Assembly (NCBI RefSeq): GCF_022201045.2
Contig: NC_068556.1
Coordinates: 24,657,501 to 24,721,500, forward strand
Direction of reading: 5' to 3'
Length of the DNA: 64,000 bases
Source: Citrus sinensis
Taxonomy: Eukaryota; Streptophyta; Magnoliopsida; Sapindales; Rutaceae
Shown: piece by piece, positions 22,980 to 34,823 of the stretch
Layout: the number at the start of each line of letters is the position of its first letter
Numbering within the stretch: position 1 is the first letter of the stretch
Made by a program: the position numbers and the translations under genes
The notes under the pieces: generated by a model
Seen by the model: only the letters and a program-made list of their open reading frames with translations
Told to the model about the DNA's origin: nothing
Databases searched by the model: none

Positions 22980-25901
22980 TTACTCGGATTCTTCATCTTC
23001 AGAAAAATTCATATCAGCACCATCATCAGTGGCTAAGCCAGCTTTAACAGGATGAACGTCCAATGGTAACAATTCAGATGAGGTCAAGATCTCCGTGGAT
23101 CCATTCCTAGCCTCTGCATTCCCATCTTCGTTCTCAATCAGATCGTTCTTGTACTCGTCATCATCATATGCAGCTCCCCGTTCATCACAAAAGATTTCCT
23201 GCAAGAGCACGATCACGATCACAGTTCATCTTTAGCAAAGTAACTTATAACATATTTCTTTGAGATACAAGTTTAAAAAGATACCTCATCTTCTGGCAAG
23301 GCTTGTTTCTCTGCTTCTATGATCCAGTCATCCAGCAAATGTTCTCGAAGAGCACCCTCGAGGGAGATTGAATCATCGGACCTTCTCTTTATATGGCATT
23401 CTCTAAGTCGCAAGTTGTAGTGAACATAGGTTAGATCGTTAATTCTTTTCTGGGCTGCACGACTGTGCCTTTGGCCATGAACCTGATCATATATGCTCCA
23501 TTTATGCTCGCATCCAATAGATGAGCATGTTTGACTTAATATGCGTACGGCTATTTGTTGCAGTTGTAAGCTACTTATCCCATGTTGTTGCCACCATGCA
23601 GCTAGTACATAAAATACCACTCATCAAAACTACAATATCATTCATACAAGTAAGGTATAGTCATGGTCTTAGCATGAATACAACTCGATGAGATTCTCTC
23701 AAAAGAGTAACACAGCAGTCTAGTGCTATCACCTGGCTCAAGCTCTGTTCTTGTACTAATCGCCAATTCAGTTCCAAAATCAGCTTTTGCAGTAGTATAG
23801 TCAGAAATTTGAGACATAGCATAAATCCTTCTTAACTTGTCCGGCTCAAGCCGAACTATGCATTCATTTAGTCCGCGGACTACCTCTGGATACTACAGGT
23901 ATATAACAGTGAAAATTACTATCAGCATATAAACTAATATGAATTTGCAATCAACAAATCATCATTGTTTCTCCTACCGCTACAAAATGAGGACGATATC
24001 TGTACGATGGGTTCAAGAAATAAGCAGCAACATATAGAGGGTGGTGGCCCAACAAGTCCCAGTGATTATCTATCACGTTCCAGAATGGTCCATATTTACG
24101 AACGTCGTCACCATGAAATGATTGAATTGCAAGTTTTGCCCTGTACATGTCATTATAAACATATGGCATGGAAAGGCTTTGACCAGTATCAACCTTTTGA
24201 AGTACTTTCATTATTGGGTTCACTGATCTCACAACATACAGCACCTTCTTCCAAAATTTAGCATTCAATACAATATTTTCAACCTCTTTTCCCTTATCTG
24301 ACTTTGAGAACCAAGATGAAGTCCATATCTCTGATTGAAACATTCTTCTAAGATCAATCCTGTGATCCAGCAAGTTTTGCAAAGTTGTAAAGCTTGAGGC
24401 AAATCGGGTGACAGATGGCATTAGAAGTTCCTGTCCCTGGGTAAATTCTTTCTTCATTAGATTCAACAAACGAATGTGATTGTAAATGAACTTCGTAATC
24501 TTCTGGGCCATTTCCATGCACTTCCATACACTTTTTAAGTTCAAAAAACCGTCAAGCATCTTATCGATACAATAGGTAGCACACGGTGTCCAGAATAAAT
24601 TCTTTCTCTTCTCTTCAAGCATCTTGCCAGCAGATTTATAGCTCGGTGTATTTTGAGTGATTACCTACAAGAACGGAGGGCAAGAACAATAAGAAAGAAG
24701 CAACATACACACTGGCAGATGACAAATTAAGGACAAGGGATGAAAACCAGAATGGTCAAAACAAGTTAACTACCTGCACTACATTTTCCTCACCCATCTC
24801 TTCAACCACTTTATCCAGCAATTTGAACAAATTTGAAGCATCCTCTACTATGTCAGTGGCATCAACAGAAGACAAAAAGTATAAACCATGTGGGGAAGAA
24901 ACAAAGAGATTGATTAACGTTCTACTTTCAGAGTCTGTCCAACTGTCAGCCATGACAGAACAGCCCGTAACTGCCCAGGAAGCCCTGTGCTCAGCCAGAT
25001 TGTTCCTAATAGTTTCAATTTCCTCCTGTAGCAAGTCACCAAATATCAGTTGGCTTGGAGGCCCAACCAAACCCTGTCCATACTGAGCAACCAACTCAAG
25101 CATATTGTGGAAGTACTGGGAGTTTGCTGCTTCTAAAGGAACTCCTGCATAGTAAAAAAATTTGCAAATTGCAGAAATAATTTCCTTCTGGGATTTTTTA
25201 CCCGACCCTCTCATAATTTTCACTTGTTTGCTAGATGGTGTTGTCTGACTGCATGGAGTTTTTAGAGAGGCTGAGTCAAATCTTGTACTATTGAGTAATG
25301 ACTCTATATCACGACACGGAGACATCTCATTAAAAGCTACTCTTAGCTCTTTTCTCTGTCTTTTATCACCGATCATCTTTCTATCACTGTTCATTCGATG
25401 TAGAGCATCTTTCTCTTGCTCATTCACTTCATCTTCAATATTTGATTGCATATGGGAATCTGATATTTCCTTAGTCCCACACCATTTATGTCTCCTCCCA
25501 CTACGGTGCCATTTCATATTCTCTTTCATTTTAAGATACACATCTTCAGGAGCGTCTTTACAAGGTGCTACTTCTCCTTGAATTCTAGCTAGATGTTGTT
25601 TAAACCGATTGATACCTCCACTAACTACTTTTCCACAATAATTACATTTGACCTTTTTTTTCCTTTGATCTTGAGCAACACCATGTTCCCACCCGGGGTC
25701 AATACATCCTAATGACCGAAGAGGGGTCAAGTTCGAGACCACACCCCTATCAACCATCAACTGTTTTCCCCTATTACTACTGTGCCCAGCACGCTCTTCT
25801 TCCTCTTCTTCCTCAGAGCCAAAGGTCAAATAAGCCTCTTTGCCACCTTCATCTTGCCTGGGTTTCTTACTGGAACTACATCCTTCCAAGTTTTCCCTCA
25901 T
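22980..25901 (-). CDS. BED zinc-finger, hAT transposase-derived host protein (DUF659/hAT C-terminal)
   Basis: Five coding exons in reading order: 24774-25901, 23978-24664, 23733-23892, 23285-23601, 22980-23198; 836 residues, frame intact. Order of parts: an acidic N-terminus (E-run about 30-36); a BED finger (C86, C89, H103, C114) in GWEHGVAQDQRKKKVKCNYC; a DUF659/RNase H-like core with DSWTD at 319-323; and the hAT dimerisation region starting WWQQHGISSLQLQQIAVRIL. The site that carries the second catalytic Asp in active hAT enzymes (TDNASN type) reads TQNTPS, with Gln at 380, and the usual CAAHC motif is CATYC. No terminal inverted repeats flank the gene. An intact, intron-rich frame without the catalytic residue points to a domesticated, DNA-binding host protein. 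At3g17450 is the likely Arabidopsis counterpart. Confidence 0.88.
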
Positions 25902-26400
25902 TCTGAGGTACACTACCTATAAACCCCTATCACAAGAAGCTACTTTAATATCTAAATCCCGCAATGATAGCAGCATATCAACTGCTTTATCCCCTCATCC
26001 TGAGCTGAGCAACACCACATCAAGACAAACTTATAGCCACATCTGATTGAACATGCACAAGCAAATTCAACATGTTACAAATGCATTTTGTTTTTCCACT
26101 TTATCCAACAAAACAAAAGCTCGTGCCTTTGGTGGATTTTTCATTGATCATTAGAACCCATTAAGAGTTAGTAATCAATTTGAAGTATGACAAAAAAGTT
26201 TTGATTTTTCAGGCAAAATCAACAAAAATCAAAACTTTAAAGCTTAGCTTTATCAAATTATTAAAATTTATGTCAAAGCTGAATAATCTACGGGAATTGC
26301 TTGCCGTACCTGAGATGCAATAAAGAGGATCGGTTTTGAGAATCAGTGAGTCGCGGCTGGGTGAGAGCTTCAACTCGACTCAGCGTTTCTAGGGTTTTTT
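25902..26400 (-). promoter_or_regulatory. Leader with intron and telo-box of the hAT-derived gene
   Basis: A leader exon ends CATCTCAG|GTACGG at 26310, and the next exon begins after TTTATAG at 25916, leaving a leader intron at 25917-26309. The 15 nt before the ATG read in frame as VVYLR, the end of a BED finger. A telo-box-like TAGGGTTT lies at 26390-26397. Confidence 0.6.
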
Positions 26401-27119
26401 CGTTCTAAAATTGAACCTTTTTTTAAGAAAAAAATAATAACAGAAGGGTGAAAATGTTTTCACTTAAAACGAGACACAATAATCATATTTAATAATAAAA
26501 TATAAAAGTAATTAATTTGTTAAGTACCTTTTTTAAAGAATTAAGCTAAAAATTGAATTTTATTTAAATAAAAAGAATTGACCGAAAATGCTAGCATGAT
26601 ATCTTATTTTTATATTTATTTTTAATTTTCTTAACATTTTTTAAATAATGGTCGTATGTTTTGAGTTGACTCAGTGAGTCAAAAACCAAACTTTTGTCCT
26701 CACATTGCCTTAAAAGTTCAAGCAGATTGTGATGGGTTTCACTTTTCAGTTGTCACATTATCATAGCCAAATATGCTGGACAACTTTCTTAGTTATACTG
26801 AATTTTACATGTGTTTGGAGCTCAATTTAGCATGTGCCAAAAGATTAGCTAGATTTGCATTTGAATCTTCTAGCTTTTAGTTCCCACACTCACAACTATT
26901 TTGCTTTTGCTTTTACTAAATTTATCAGCAACACAAATATAGAATGCAAAGCATTTGATGAGCAAGAAACTAAGGAGAATTAGATCGGAGGGAGTACTGT
27001 AATAACTGTCTCTTAACAACCATCACTTGCTAAGGCAAGTATTGTCCCTAAACCACAAGAGCAACTTCCTTAGAGTTGAACATTCATACTTTTGGATTTC
27101 CATCTCTGATAAATTTCAA
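26401..27119. other. Intergenic DNA between the hAT-derived gene and the PME pseudogene
   Basis: Divergent spacer, AT-rich near 26440-26650. No gene, RNA or repeat was recognised. It would contain both promoters. Confidence 0.45.
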
Positions 27120-28971
27120 ATGCTTTCTTCAATCTCTCTCTCTCTCTCTCTCTCTTTTCCTTCAATTGATGTCATCGAATTCATTCTTGTTGCTGTTGGA
27201 GCTTCCATTTTGCTTCTTGTGGGTGTGTGCATTGGCATCATAGTTGGTGCAAGCAGCAAACGTAGCAACAAGAATGAAAGTAATGCCGTCTCTGCAAATT
27301 CAAAGGCAGTTGCTGCAGTTTGTGCCTCAACTGATTACCGGCAACAGTGTATTGAGAGGGTAAAACCAGCTGCCAAAAGTAAAACCGCTACTCTAAAAAA
27401 ATTCATCCAAGCCGCTATTAAAGCCATAATCAATATGGTGGAAGGAGCAAAGAATAACTCGGGCTTTATACTTGACACCAAAGATCCTGCTCAAAAGATG
27501 GCAAAGGAAGATTGCGATGAGCTGATGAATTTTGCTGTTGAAGACCTTCAAGCCTCGTTCTCAGTGGTGGCTAAAACTGAATTGCATGGGTTGAAGGATA
27601 AAGAGGCTGAGCTTCAAAACTTAACTGGTTAAGTGCTGTAGTATCATATCAACAGGCATGTACTGATGGGGTCACACAGCCTGAACTGAAGAATCAAACG
27701 ATAGGTGGACTCCAAAATGCTACTCAACTAACCAGCAATGCATCGGCCATTGTTTCAGCCATTTCAGGGATCTTAAATACCTTCCACATTCCACAAAACA
27801 TGGCTGCAACTTCTCGAAGACTACTGCATGCACATAAAACTGGTAATGGTGAATACCCAGAATGGCTTTCAGAATCAGACAGGGAATTATTAGCAAGCCA
27901 AAACAACAATCAAAATGCCTCCTCCAAATGTAGTTGTGGCTCAAGATGGAAGTTGGCAATATAAAACTATTGGTTCAGCCCTTGCAGCATATCCAAAAAA
28001 TCCGAATGGAAGATATATTACATATGTAAAAGCTGGGAGTTATGATGAATATATAACAGTAACCAGAAAACAAGTGAATGTCTTCATGTATGGAGATGGA
28101 CCACGAAAGACTATCTTCACTGGCAGGAAAAACAACCGTGAACGGATCTCCACTTATAAAACAGCCTCCTTCTGTGAGTTCAAATTCACCATACTAGGAC
28201 TGGTTCAGTTCCAATACTTTTAACTATTTCATTTTACTCCTGTATTGATTGTTCATGAACACTGATCTTGCAGTGGTGGTTGGAAATGGATTCATCACAA
28301 AGGCAATAGGATTTCAGAACACAGCTGGTCCTGAGGGGCACCATGCTGTTGCTCTCCGTGTCCAGTCTGACATGTCAGCATTCTACAACTGCAGAATGGA
28401 TGGGTACTAAGACATATTGTATGTTCAAACACATTGCCAATTATATTGAAACTGTGTTATATCTGGCACAGTTGATTTCATCTTCGGTGACTCATCAACA
28501 GTCATCCAGAACTCTTTAATCATCGCGAGGAAGCCTATGGACAACCCAAAAAACACAGTGACTGCTCATGGTCTAGAAGACCGGCGGGAAACTACAGGCT
28601 TGATAATCCAGAACTGCCGCATTGTTCCAGAAGAGCTACTGTATCCTGTGAGATTCAAGATCCCAACTTACCTGGGGAGGCCATGGAATTTATACTCAAG
28701 AACGATTATCATGGAAACAACAATGGGAGATTTTATTCAACCAGCAGGGTGGCTGGAATGGCAGGGGAACTTTCCACCAGACACATTGTATCATGCTGAA
28801 CATGCAAACATGGGCCCCGGAGCTGCAACTGATAAGAGGGTCAACTGGAAGGGATTTGACCTGATGACAAATAGAAACGAGGCTCCTCTATACGCTGCTG
28901 GTACATTTATCCAGGGGAATGCATGGCTGAAAGACACAGGTGGAACTTACTTCCTAGGTTTGAAAAACTAA
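27120..28971 (+). pseudogene. Pectin methylesterase with PMEI pro-domain, disrupted
   Basis: Two exons (27120-28173 and 28274-28971) encode a type-I pectinesterase: a membrane anchor or signal (FILVAVGASILLLVGVCIG), a PMEI-like pro-region (VCASTDYRQQCIERVKPA to VVSYQQACTDG), the RRLL processing-type motif and the catalytic domain. An extra TTAAC at 27621-27625 shifts the frame between LQN and WLSAVV. A TAA at 28408 replaces the conserved Gln in the GYQDTLY motif, and a TGA at 28447 replaces Arg in the QFYRNC stretch. Downstream motifs TVDFIFGDSSTV, YLGRPWNLYSR and WLEWQGNFPPDTLYHAEHAN are intact. The few lesions in an otherwise well-kept sequence suggest recent loss. Functional relatives demethylate cell-wall homogalacturonan. 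Confidence 0.9.
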
Positions 28972-30251
28972 GGAACTCTACAAGAATAGGAACAAATGTT
29001 AGTCAACTTCATAGAAAATCCAGTCTAGTAAATAGTTACAAGGATGAGAGGATGGCCACCATTGGCCTCACCATCCCAGTTATCAGTTTTTTTTTTAAAC
29101 TTTACCAGAGCGCCATGCTATTTTTTTAATTCTTCTGTGCAATAGATTAAACAGTAAAGGTCTTTAGTCATTTAAGATTGTGCATGCTAAATTCAGATAT
29201 GTTATACTCCTTTTAAGTTTTAATTGGATAATCAAATCTCAAAATGCCTATCAATTCGGCATGCAGATTCTAGAAAGGGCCCTCTTCAGTTCACAGCATG
29301 GATCCAAATCAACACAACTACACAAGCAAGTGATTAGGCAAAAAGACAAAAGGAGAATTTTGGGATGATGGCTATTTGAATATTGCAATGATTACATTCT
29401 TTCAATTATTGCGGATTGTCTCAATCATCAAAGAGATAAAATTGATCCAGATAACTGTGTGGAAAGGCTACATAAAAATTTATCTTTTCCAACCAAGAAA
29501 CCAGAAAGAAAGAGATAAACAAGAATGATGACACTATCAACCATGTATGAGTAAGACCTGGAAGTTATCATCAACAACAAAGCTCTGCACCATTTAAGTT
29601 GTTTACAAGATGATTAAACTTTAAACTCAGGCAAAAAGTCACGCCAATAATAGGGAAGACAAAAGTGATTCCTTACTATTCACGTCTAACAACTACCAAG
29701 CCAATATAACATCCCCACCTGATTTGCCTTTCACAAATGCCCTCATTATAACCGAACTCAACAACACACCTAAAATCCAACCAAATTGGATCAATCCTAG
29801 TACACATAGTACAATCACATTCATGCAGCATGTAATGACAATATATGCACCACATCCTTCATGAAAAAGCATCATAGCTTTTGACACATTCAGATCAGCC
29901 TAACTCACAACTTGAGATTAACAACAATAACATTCACAATCAACCCAGAAGACCAAAATTACAGCAAAGAATCATTTATGAGCCAGCAACAAAAGAAAAG
30001 AAAATTCAGATAACAAAGAACAAGTACAAAGTAGGGAGAGAAAGAAGATACAGACAGGCCAAGCCAATCATATTGAAGAAGGTTCGGTACACAACCTAAT
30101 TAACAGTTCAAGAACAAGATTACACAACAATGGACAATCTACTCTAATATCCAAATCATTAATCTCTACAAAGAGTTCCAATATGAGGAAACCCCATTAT
30201 AGAACAAAACTACCCTTATATCGAAAAGCACAAAATCTTTAATCTAACATT
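28972..30251. other. Intergenic DNA between the PME pseudogene and the Cys-rich gene
   Basis: Only short frames without domains are present. The part nearest 30251 is presumably the 3' UTR of the minus-strand gene. No repeat or RNA gene was recognised. Confidence 0.5.
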
Positions 30252-30938
30252 CTAATTCCCCAACGTAAAGCCGTTACTGTTCTTGGGCCCTCCATTATTC
30301 CCGTCAACTCTAGCCAATTTGCCTTTCTTCTCTTCAGCAGCCAAATTCAAGAGCCTCTCTAGAGCCTCTCTCGCACGTTTCTTGGCCAAAGCAGCCTCCT
30401 TAACTCTCCTCTCAGCCTCAACCCTCGCCACCGCTGCTGCTTTACTCATCGACAAAGCCGCTATTTTAGCGGCCGCCACCAACGCCTTCGCCGAACCCAC
30501 ATCCACCAATCTCTCATTAACATCATTATTACTCACGCGGGCGGGGGCAGTTGTGTCTCCGTTGACTTTGGGTTTCTTGTTGTTTACGTTAAAGAAAGTG
30601 AAATTAGGGTTTGAACAGGGCGGGCAAATAAAGGAAGACGATGACGTGGCCGCGGCAGCAGCAGCAGCAGCAGCAGCAATTGCGGAGGAGGATGACGACG
30701 AAGAGCAAGAGGAGTGGATAATGGAAGGACATTTGGCGCAAATGCGACGCGCGTTAGGTGGAGGTGGTGACGGGTCATAGACTTGGAGACAAATTGGGCA
30801 AAAGAGTCCTTGGTGTGTTTTCAAGACACAGTTGCTGCATAAACGGCGGTAGGTCCCACGGTGCCGGACGTTGTGGAGGAGCAACCTTTCGCTGCTGTTG
30901 CCGCAAACGCCGCATTCCGATTGCTGGTCACGCTTCAT
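30252..30938 (-). CDS. Small Cys-rich PHD/RING-like zinc-finger protein
   Basis: Single exon, 228 residues. The N-terminal 100 residues carry paired cysteines of a treble-clef type finger (CGVCGN, CSNC, FCPICLQVY, CAKCPSIIHSSC, FICPPC), broken by a low-complexity Ser and Ala tract (S7 and A11-type runs, about residues 79-102). The C-terminal part is a charged, Ala-rich helix (AKALVAAAKIAALSMSKAAA, then VEAERRVKEAALAKKRAREA) likely to form a coiled coil. Such PHD-like plant proteins are uncharacterised; At3g17460, annotated as a PHD finger protein, is the likely Arabidopsis relative by position. A chromatin or ubiquitin role would be speculation. The Ala tract comes from a GCn repeat. Confidence 0.85.
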   Translation of the reverse strand: MKRDQQSECGVCGNSSERLLLHNVRHRGTYRRLCSNCVLKTHQGLFCPICLQVYDPSPPPPNARRICAKCPSIIHSSCSSSSSSSAIAAAAAAAAAATSSSSFICPPCSNPNFTFFNVNNKKPKVNGDTTAPARVSNNDVNERLVDVGSAKALVAAAKIAALSMSKAAAVARVEAERRVKEAALAKKRAREALERLLNLAAEEKKGKLARVDGNNGGPKNSNGFTLGN

Positions 30939-31000
30939 TTTTTATACTTCATTTGATCGTTGTTACTTCATTCTTTTTTTTTTCCCTTCTCCTTAACGGT

Positions 31001-31023
31001 AACCCTAGAAGAATTAGGGTTTT
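31001..31023. promoter_or_regulatory. Paired telo-box-like elements upstream of the Cys-rich gene
   Basis: AACCCTA at 31001-31007 and TTAGGGTTTT at 31014-31023 lie in opposite orientation, separated by six bases, 60-85 bp upstream of the start codon. Confidence 0.5.
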
Positions 31024-31702
31024 GTATTGTAAAAACTTGAAAAAGAAACAAAAATAAAAAGATTTGAGTTTTCTCGTTCAAAATTGTAATTTTCGCAAGG
31101 GTTTTTGGGTTTTGAGTTTCAATATTCCAAATTCCAAACGAGTGATTGGCAGAATCAACCAAGAAGACCTGAGAGGCTCTTCAGTGGTGGGGCCTGAAGC
31201 TGCTGTTTGTCTAGAAGCTCGAGCCCGGGGCCCTGCTTGCGTGTCTTTGTCTCGGTTGAAATGTTAGAAATAATATCATCTCCAGCAACCACCCCATGTA
31301 AAACGATTAACTCAAAAAACTATGGAACAATTTTGAGTCAAATATCAAAATTCTATATATTTAGAAGATGTAATAATTATAATATTGCAAATTGTTTTAA
31401 CTACAAAAGCTTGAACAACTAACGAGACAATTTGCAGGTTTGGTTTCCCCCATTGTCTTATTTCAAGTTTCAAACAGGAAGATTTCAATCCAAAAGCCAA
31501 TGGAAAGAGATAATGTCAATCACTATCAAAATCAGATGTTAACACCATGGATAAAATTACATGTTCTCCAGCTGCAATCCTATTGTAAGTAATAAAGAGG
31601 AAAATCTAACTGACAGCCCCCGCTTTCTCCGTATTCACCCCCAAAAAAGAAGAGCACTTCCGGTGGGTACCTAACCCTATGGAAGGGAGACACAGAATCT
31701 TA

Positions 31703-34536
31703 TTACTTCTTAGGAATTGCGTACAAAGCCCAATCTGCCGTCATAAATGGATCCGTTTCACCAAGATCAGCAACCAGAGGTTCCAATTCCTCCATCTTCT
31801 CGTCTTCTGCTGCAAAGTATGTGGGGAATGGGAGCAGTTTAACATCAGGTTTCTTGTAAACAGCATCCTTTATAAATACAAAGTTTCCTGAAGCACCTGG
31901 CACCTGTAAAGAATAGAAACTTCCATGAATATGCAAAAATCAGCTACAGAAAACTTAATGAGAAGGATATTCACATTTACAACAGTGAGGGAATATCTCC
32001 GTCCTCAGCCATTCAGATAGTTTCTTTCTATGCATTTGTATCAGAAAATTTAGTAAAGACAATCATACCTGGCCTCTCACCCACATCAAATTCCTTGCTG
32101 GATCTATTTTGTATACCCATACATTTTTTACGGTTCTCTGCTTTCCACCCATTCGCCCAGGCATTTTTTTGCCCTTAAATACCTATTCACAGACAATATC
32201 ATTGTCAAAACTAAAAGCAAAGGGCACTCTCTATGCCACAGAGAGTTCCTGTCCACTTAAGGTGGGGGAAAGATACATAGCCACCACATATAATTAAACA
32301 TAATTAGAAACAAAACAATTTTGAACCCAAGGACAGGTCTAAGTTGAAAAAAAAACAAACAGGTTGTACATCTAATTGAGTAAGTCATCATACTTGTCAA
32401 ACATATCTAAACTCACAAAAATTAAACAAATTGGGTAGCTTATGAGGAAAATATTCCAAATTGACATATTGTCTTTGCAAAAAGAGAAATTATATCAAAA
32501 TCAAAATAGACATCATAAGGTTGTCAAATCTCCAGCACCATAACATATTATGAAAGACACTCAGAGCTTCACCAAACTAAAGAAGCCATACAAACCTTGC
32601 CAGGAGCATCCCTCTGACCGGTAGAACCAAGACTTCGATGCGATAATGATGCACCATGAGATGCTGGCATTCCTTTAAATCCCCATCTTTTCATTCCACC
32701 CTGAAACAGAGATAATGGAAATAAGATAAGTAATGGTTTAAGTTACAATGAAGAGTGAGTCATAGTTTCCGATTAACAGAGATTTGATAACAAAAGCATG
32801 GAACTCATTGATTTTCCCTCCTCCTAATATCCTTAATGCATCCTATGAAAGAATAAATAAGAAAAGTAACAGATGATGATTCAAATGAATCCTACAAATT
32901 TCTCAAATCAAAAGAGTTCTGAATCAGCCAGAATTGTCAACTTTGTAGGATTCACCAAAAATTGCAAAGCCGGAAGTGAAGAAACAGTAATCAGAGGACA
33001 GGTCCTAAATTGAAGAATCATTCATGTTCATTCTACTTGACAGTACCTAAGTACAACAAGCCAGCAAACACAAAGGAAAAAGTAAAAGAAATTCAAACGT
33101 TTGAATCAGGGCTGAACCTTTTGTTGGCATTTTCGTACTGGTGAAATTAGAAACTAATACCAGCTCGATGCCATCTCACAGCTTCACAAGAACCTAATAT
33201 TGAACCAATCATATTTTAAATTGTTAATTTTGCAGCTGTTAGTTAATTACTCATTCAGTTTAAAGAATGACATGAACTAGTTAGATTATTTTATCATTGT
33301 CTATTATCTTATCATCAATTGTCTATTGCCATTTGAACATTAGAACAATACACAGGGCAATAGGTAACACTATAAGTCAAGATAGATAAGTTTTATGAAA
33401 ACAATTAGTTCACCTGAAAACCTTTCCCTTTCGTGGTACCCGTGATATCAACGTATTGGCCAGGAATAAAATGACGAACTCCAAGTGATGTGCCAATGGG
33501 GAGAAGTGCATCTTCTGTGACAGGAAACTCCCGCAATTTCCTCTTCAGTGGAACACCTTGAGCTCTAAAATGACCCACTTCAGGTTTTGTCATATGTTTA
33601 TCCTTCTTCTGCCCGCATCCAACCTAACTAACACACCATATCAACAATTAAACCCACACCCAGAAAAGCACCAATCCTTTGCTATATATCTTTCAAAAAG
33701 TGAACTAAATCAGCAGAACAAATACTCATAGTTTGTCATACTCAACAAACAAAAACAAGACTTTCATGCTGCAAAAGCATAAAAAATGTATACTTTTGTA
33801 CATATTCTAAACAGCCAAACCAAAGACAAGAGATTCAAGAACAATAGCTACAGGTATGTTTGCAAGTTTGTAACTGTAATGCTTCTGCTTAATTTTGAAA
33901 TCAAAACAGCTAAAATGTTCAGTAAAAAACGCAGGCAACCAATATACTCAACAACTAGAGATTCAATTCAACAATATAGCATAAATTGAAAGGCTGGAAA
34001 ATTACAAAATGCACACGAAACAGAGAACAAAAAAATTATAGAGGAAGGATTTCAGGTTTGTGAATTTGAAAGCACTTGTACATAACTCAATATACCCAAA
34101 AGTGAAAAAGCTTTAAAAAAAAAAAGAAAAGAAAAGGAGAGATAAAAGGAAAGATCTTGAAGGAGGCAACCTGCAAGGAAAAGAAACCTTCTTTCTCAAA
34201 GGTTTTAACTTGAGAGACGATATTATCATCGACAAAAAGCACAGAGACGGGAATCCTGGCGCCCCATTTATCCCAGGTGGCGGTTATTCCACACTTGACG
34301 GCAATAAGCCCGGTGCGTTTGGAGGCATCAGTCATGACGCCCGGCTTAGCTTCAATGATTCTGGAGGCGTGCTCCTCATCGATCTCGGAGGCAGCAGCGA
34401 AGGCGGAGTCTGTGCTGAATCTGCTGATGAAGAAGATGTAAGGGGATGAATGTGAATATGATGGGGTCTTGAGAGGGGATAAATGTAGGAGTTGGTGGAG
34501 CCGCTGAATGAGCAGGCCTCGTGATAACGGCGACAT
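31703..34536 (-). CDS. Organellar (probably mitochondrial) ribosomal protein uL3
   Basis: Five exons in reading order: 34171-34536, 33414-33623, 32596-32700, 32069-32182, 31703-31903; 331 residues. A Ser/Leu-rich N-terminus ([20 protein letters not shown]) resembles a targeting peptide. Then follows bacterial-type L3: [20 protein letters not shown], the [21 protein letters not shown] strand region, and the L3 signature [20 protein letters not shown] followed by [13 protein letters not shown]3 binds 23S-type rRNA and its loop reaches toward the peptidyl-transferase centre. The C-terminal extension ([19 protein letters not shown]) is typical of the plant L3-2 form, annotated as mitochondrial in Arabidopsis (At3g17465). 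It is divergent from CRSH with 287 bp between start codons. A TTG-initiated extension is possible but the ATG at 34536 fits better. Confidence 0.94.
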
Positions 34537-34823
34537 ACTACCGACTAACTTTTCCAAATGTCCACTGCAGAGCCCTGAGGCTGAGGTTTTGGAGACTGCG
34601 AGCGAGGGTTTTGAGTTTGCTATATCGAGAGGGAATATGCACAGTAGTAGGGTGTTATTCTACTACATCGCCTTCTTTTCCTGACACGTGTCGTTCATGG
34701 AGGGTACTTTGGTCTTTGCGGTGCACCTCATTTAACGTTAGATTTCAAAGACAACCAGTCGTCTGTGTTGTGTTATTTCTCACCGTGGGGAGATTATATG
34801 GAGTAATTAAAGAAGCAATAGCA
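34537..34823. promoter_or_regulatory. Bidirectional promoter (uL3 / CRSH) with central palindromic G-box
   Basis: Only 287 bp separate the two start codons. A perfect 10-bp palindrome GACACGTGTC at 34683-34692 contains a G-box and lies about 150 bp from one ATG and 137 bp from the other. Being symmetrical, it could serve both genes. Both products act in organelles, so joint control is plausible but inferred. Confidence 0.7.

Noticed and set aside
24756-24773. Continuation of the first hAT-derived exon past 24774
   Set aside because: The extra VNLF residues run into a stop; the GTAGTT donor and the in-frame next exon (VITQNT) are better.
25917-26309. First BED finger hidden in the leader intron of the hAT-derived gene
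   Set aside because: No frame on the minus strand shows the GWEHG or CxxC pattern; clear splice signals bound the stretch as an intron.
30283-30780. 165-codon plus-strand frame
   Set aside because: Antisense shadow of the Cys-rich single-exon gene; the minus frame has coherent Cys pairs and a helix, this one does not.
34537-34557. uL3 start at an upstream TTG ([11 protein letters not shown])
   Set aside because: Non-ATG start is not needed; the ATG at 34536 gives a normal targeting peptide.
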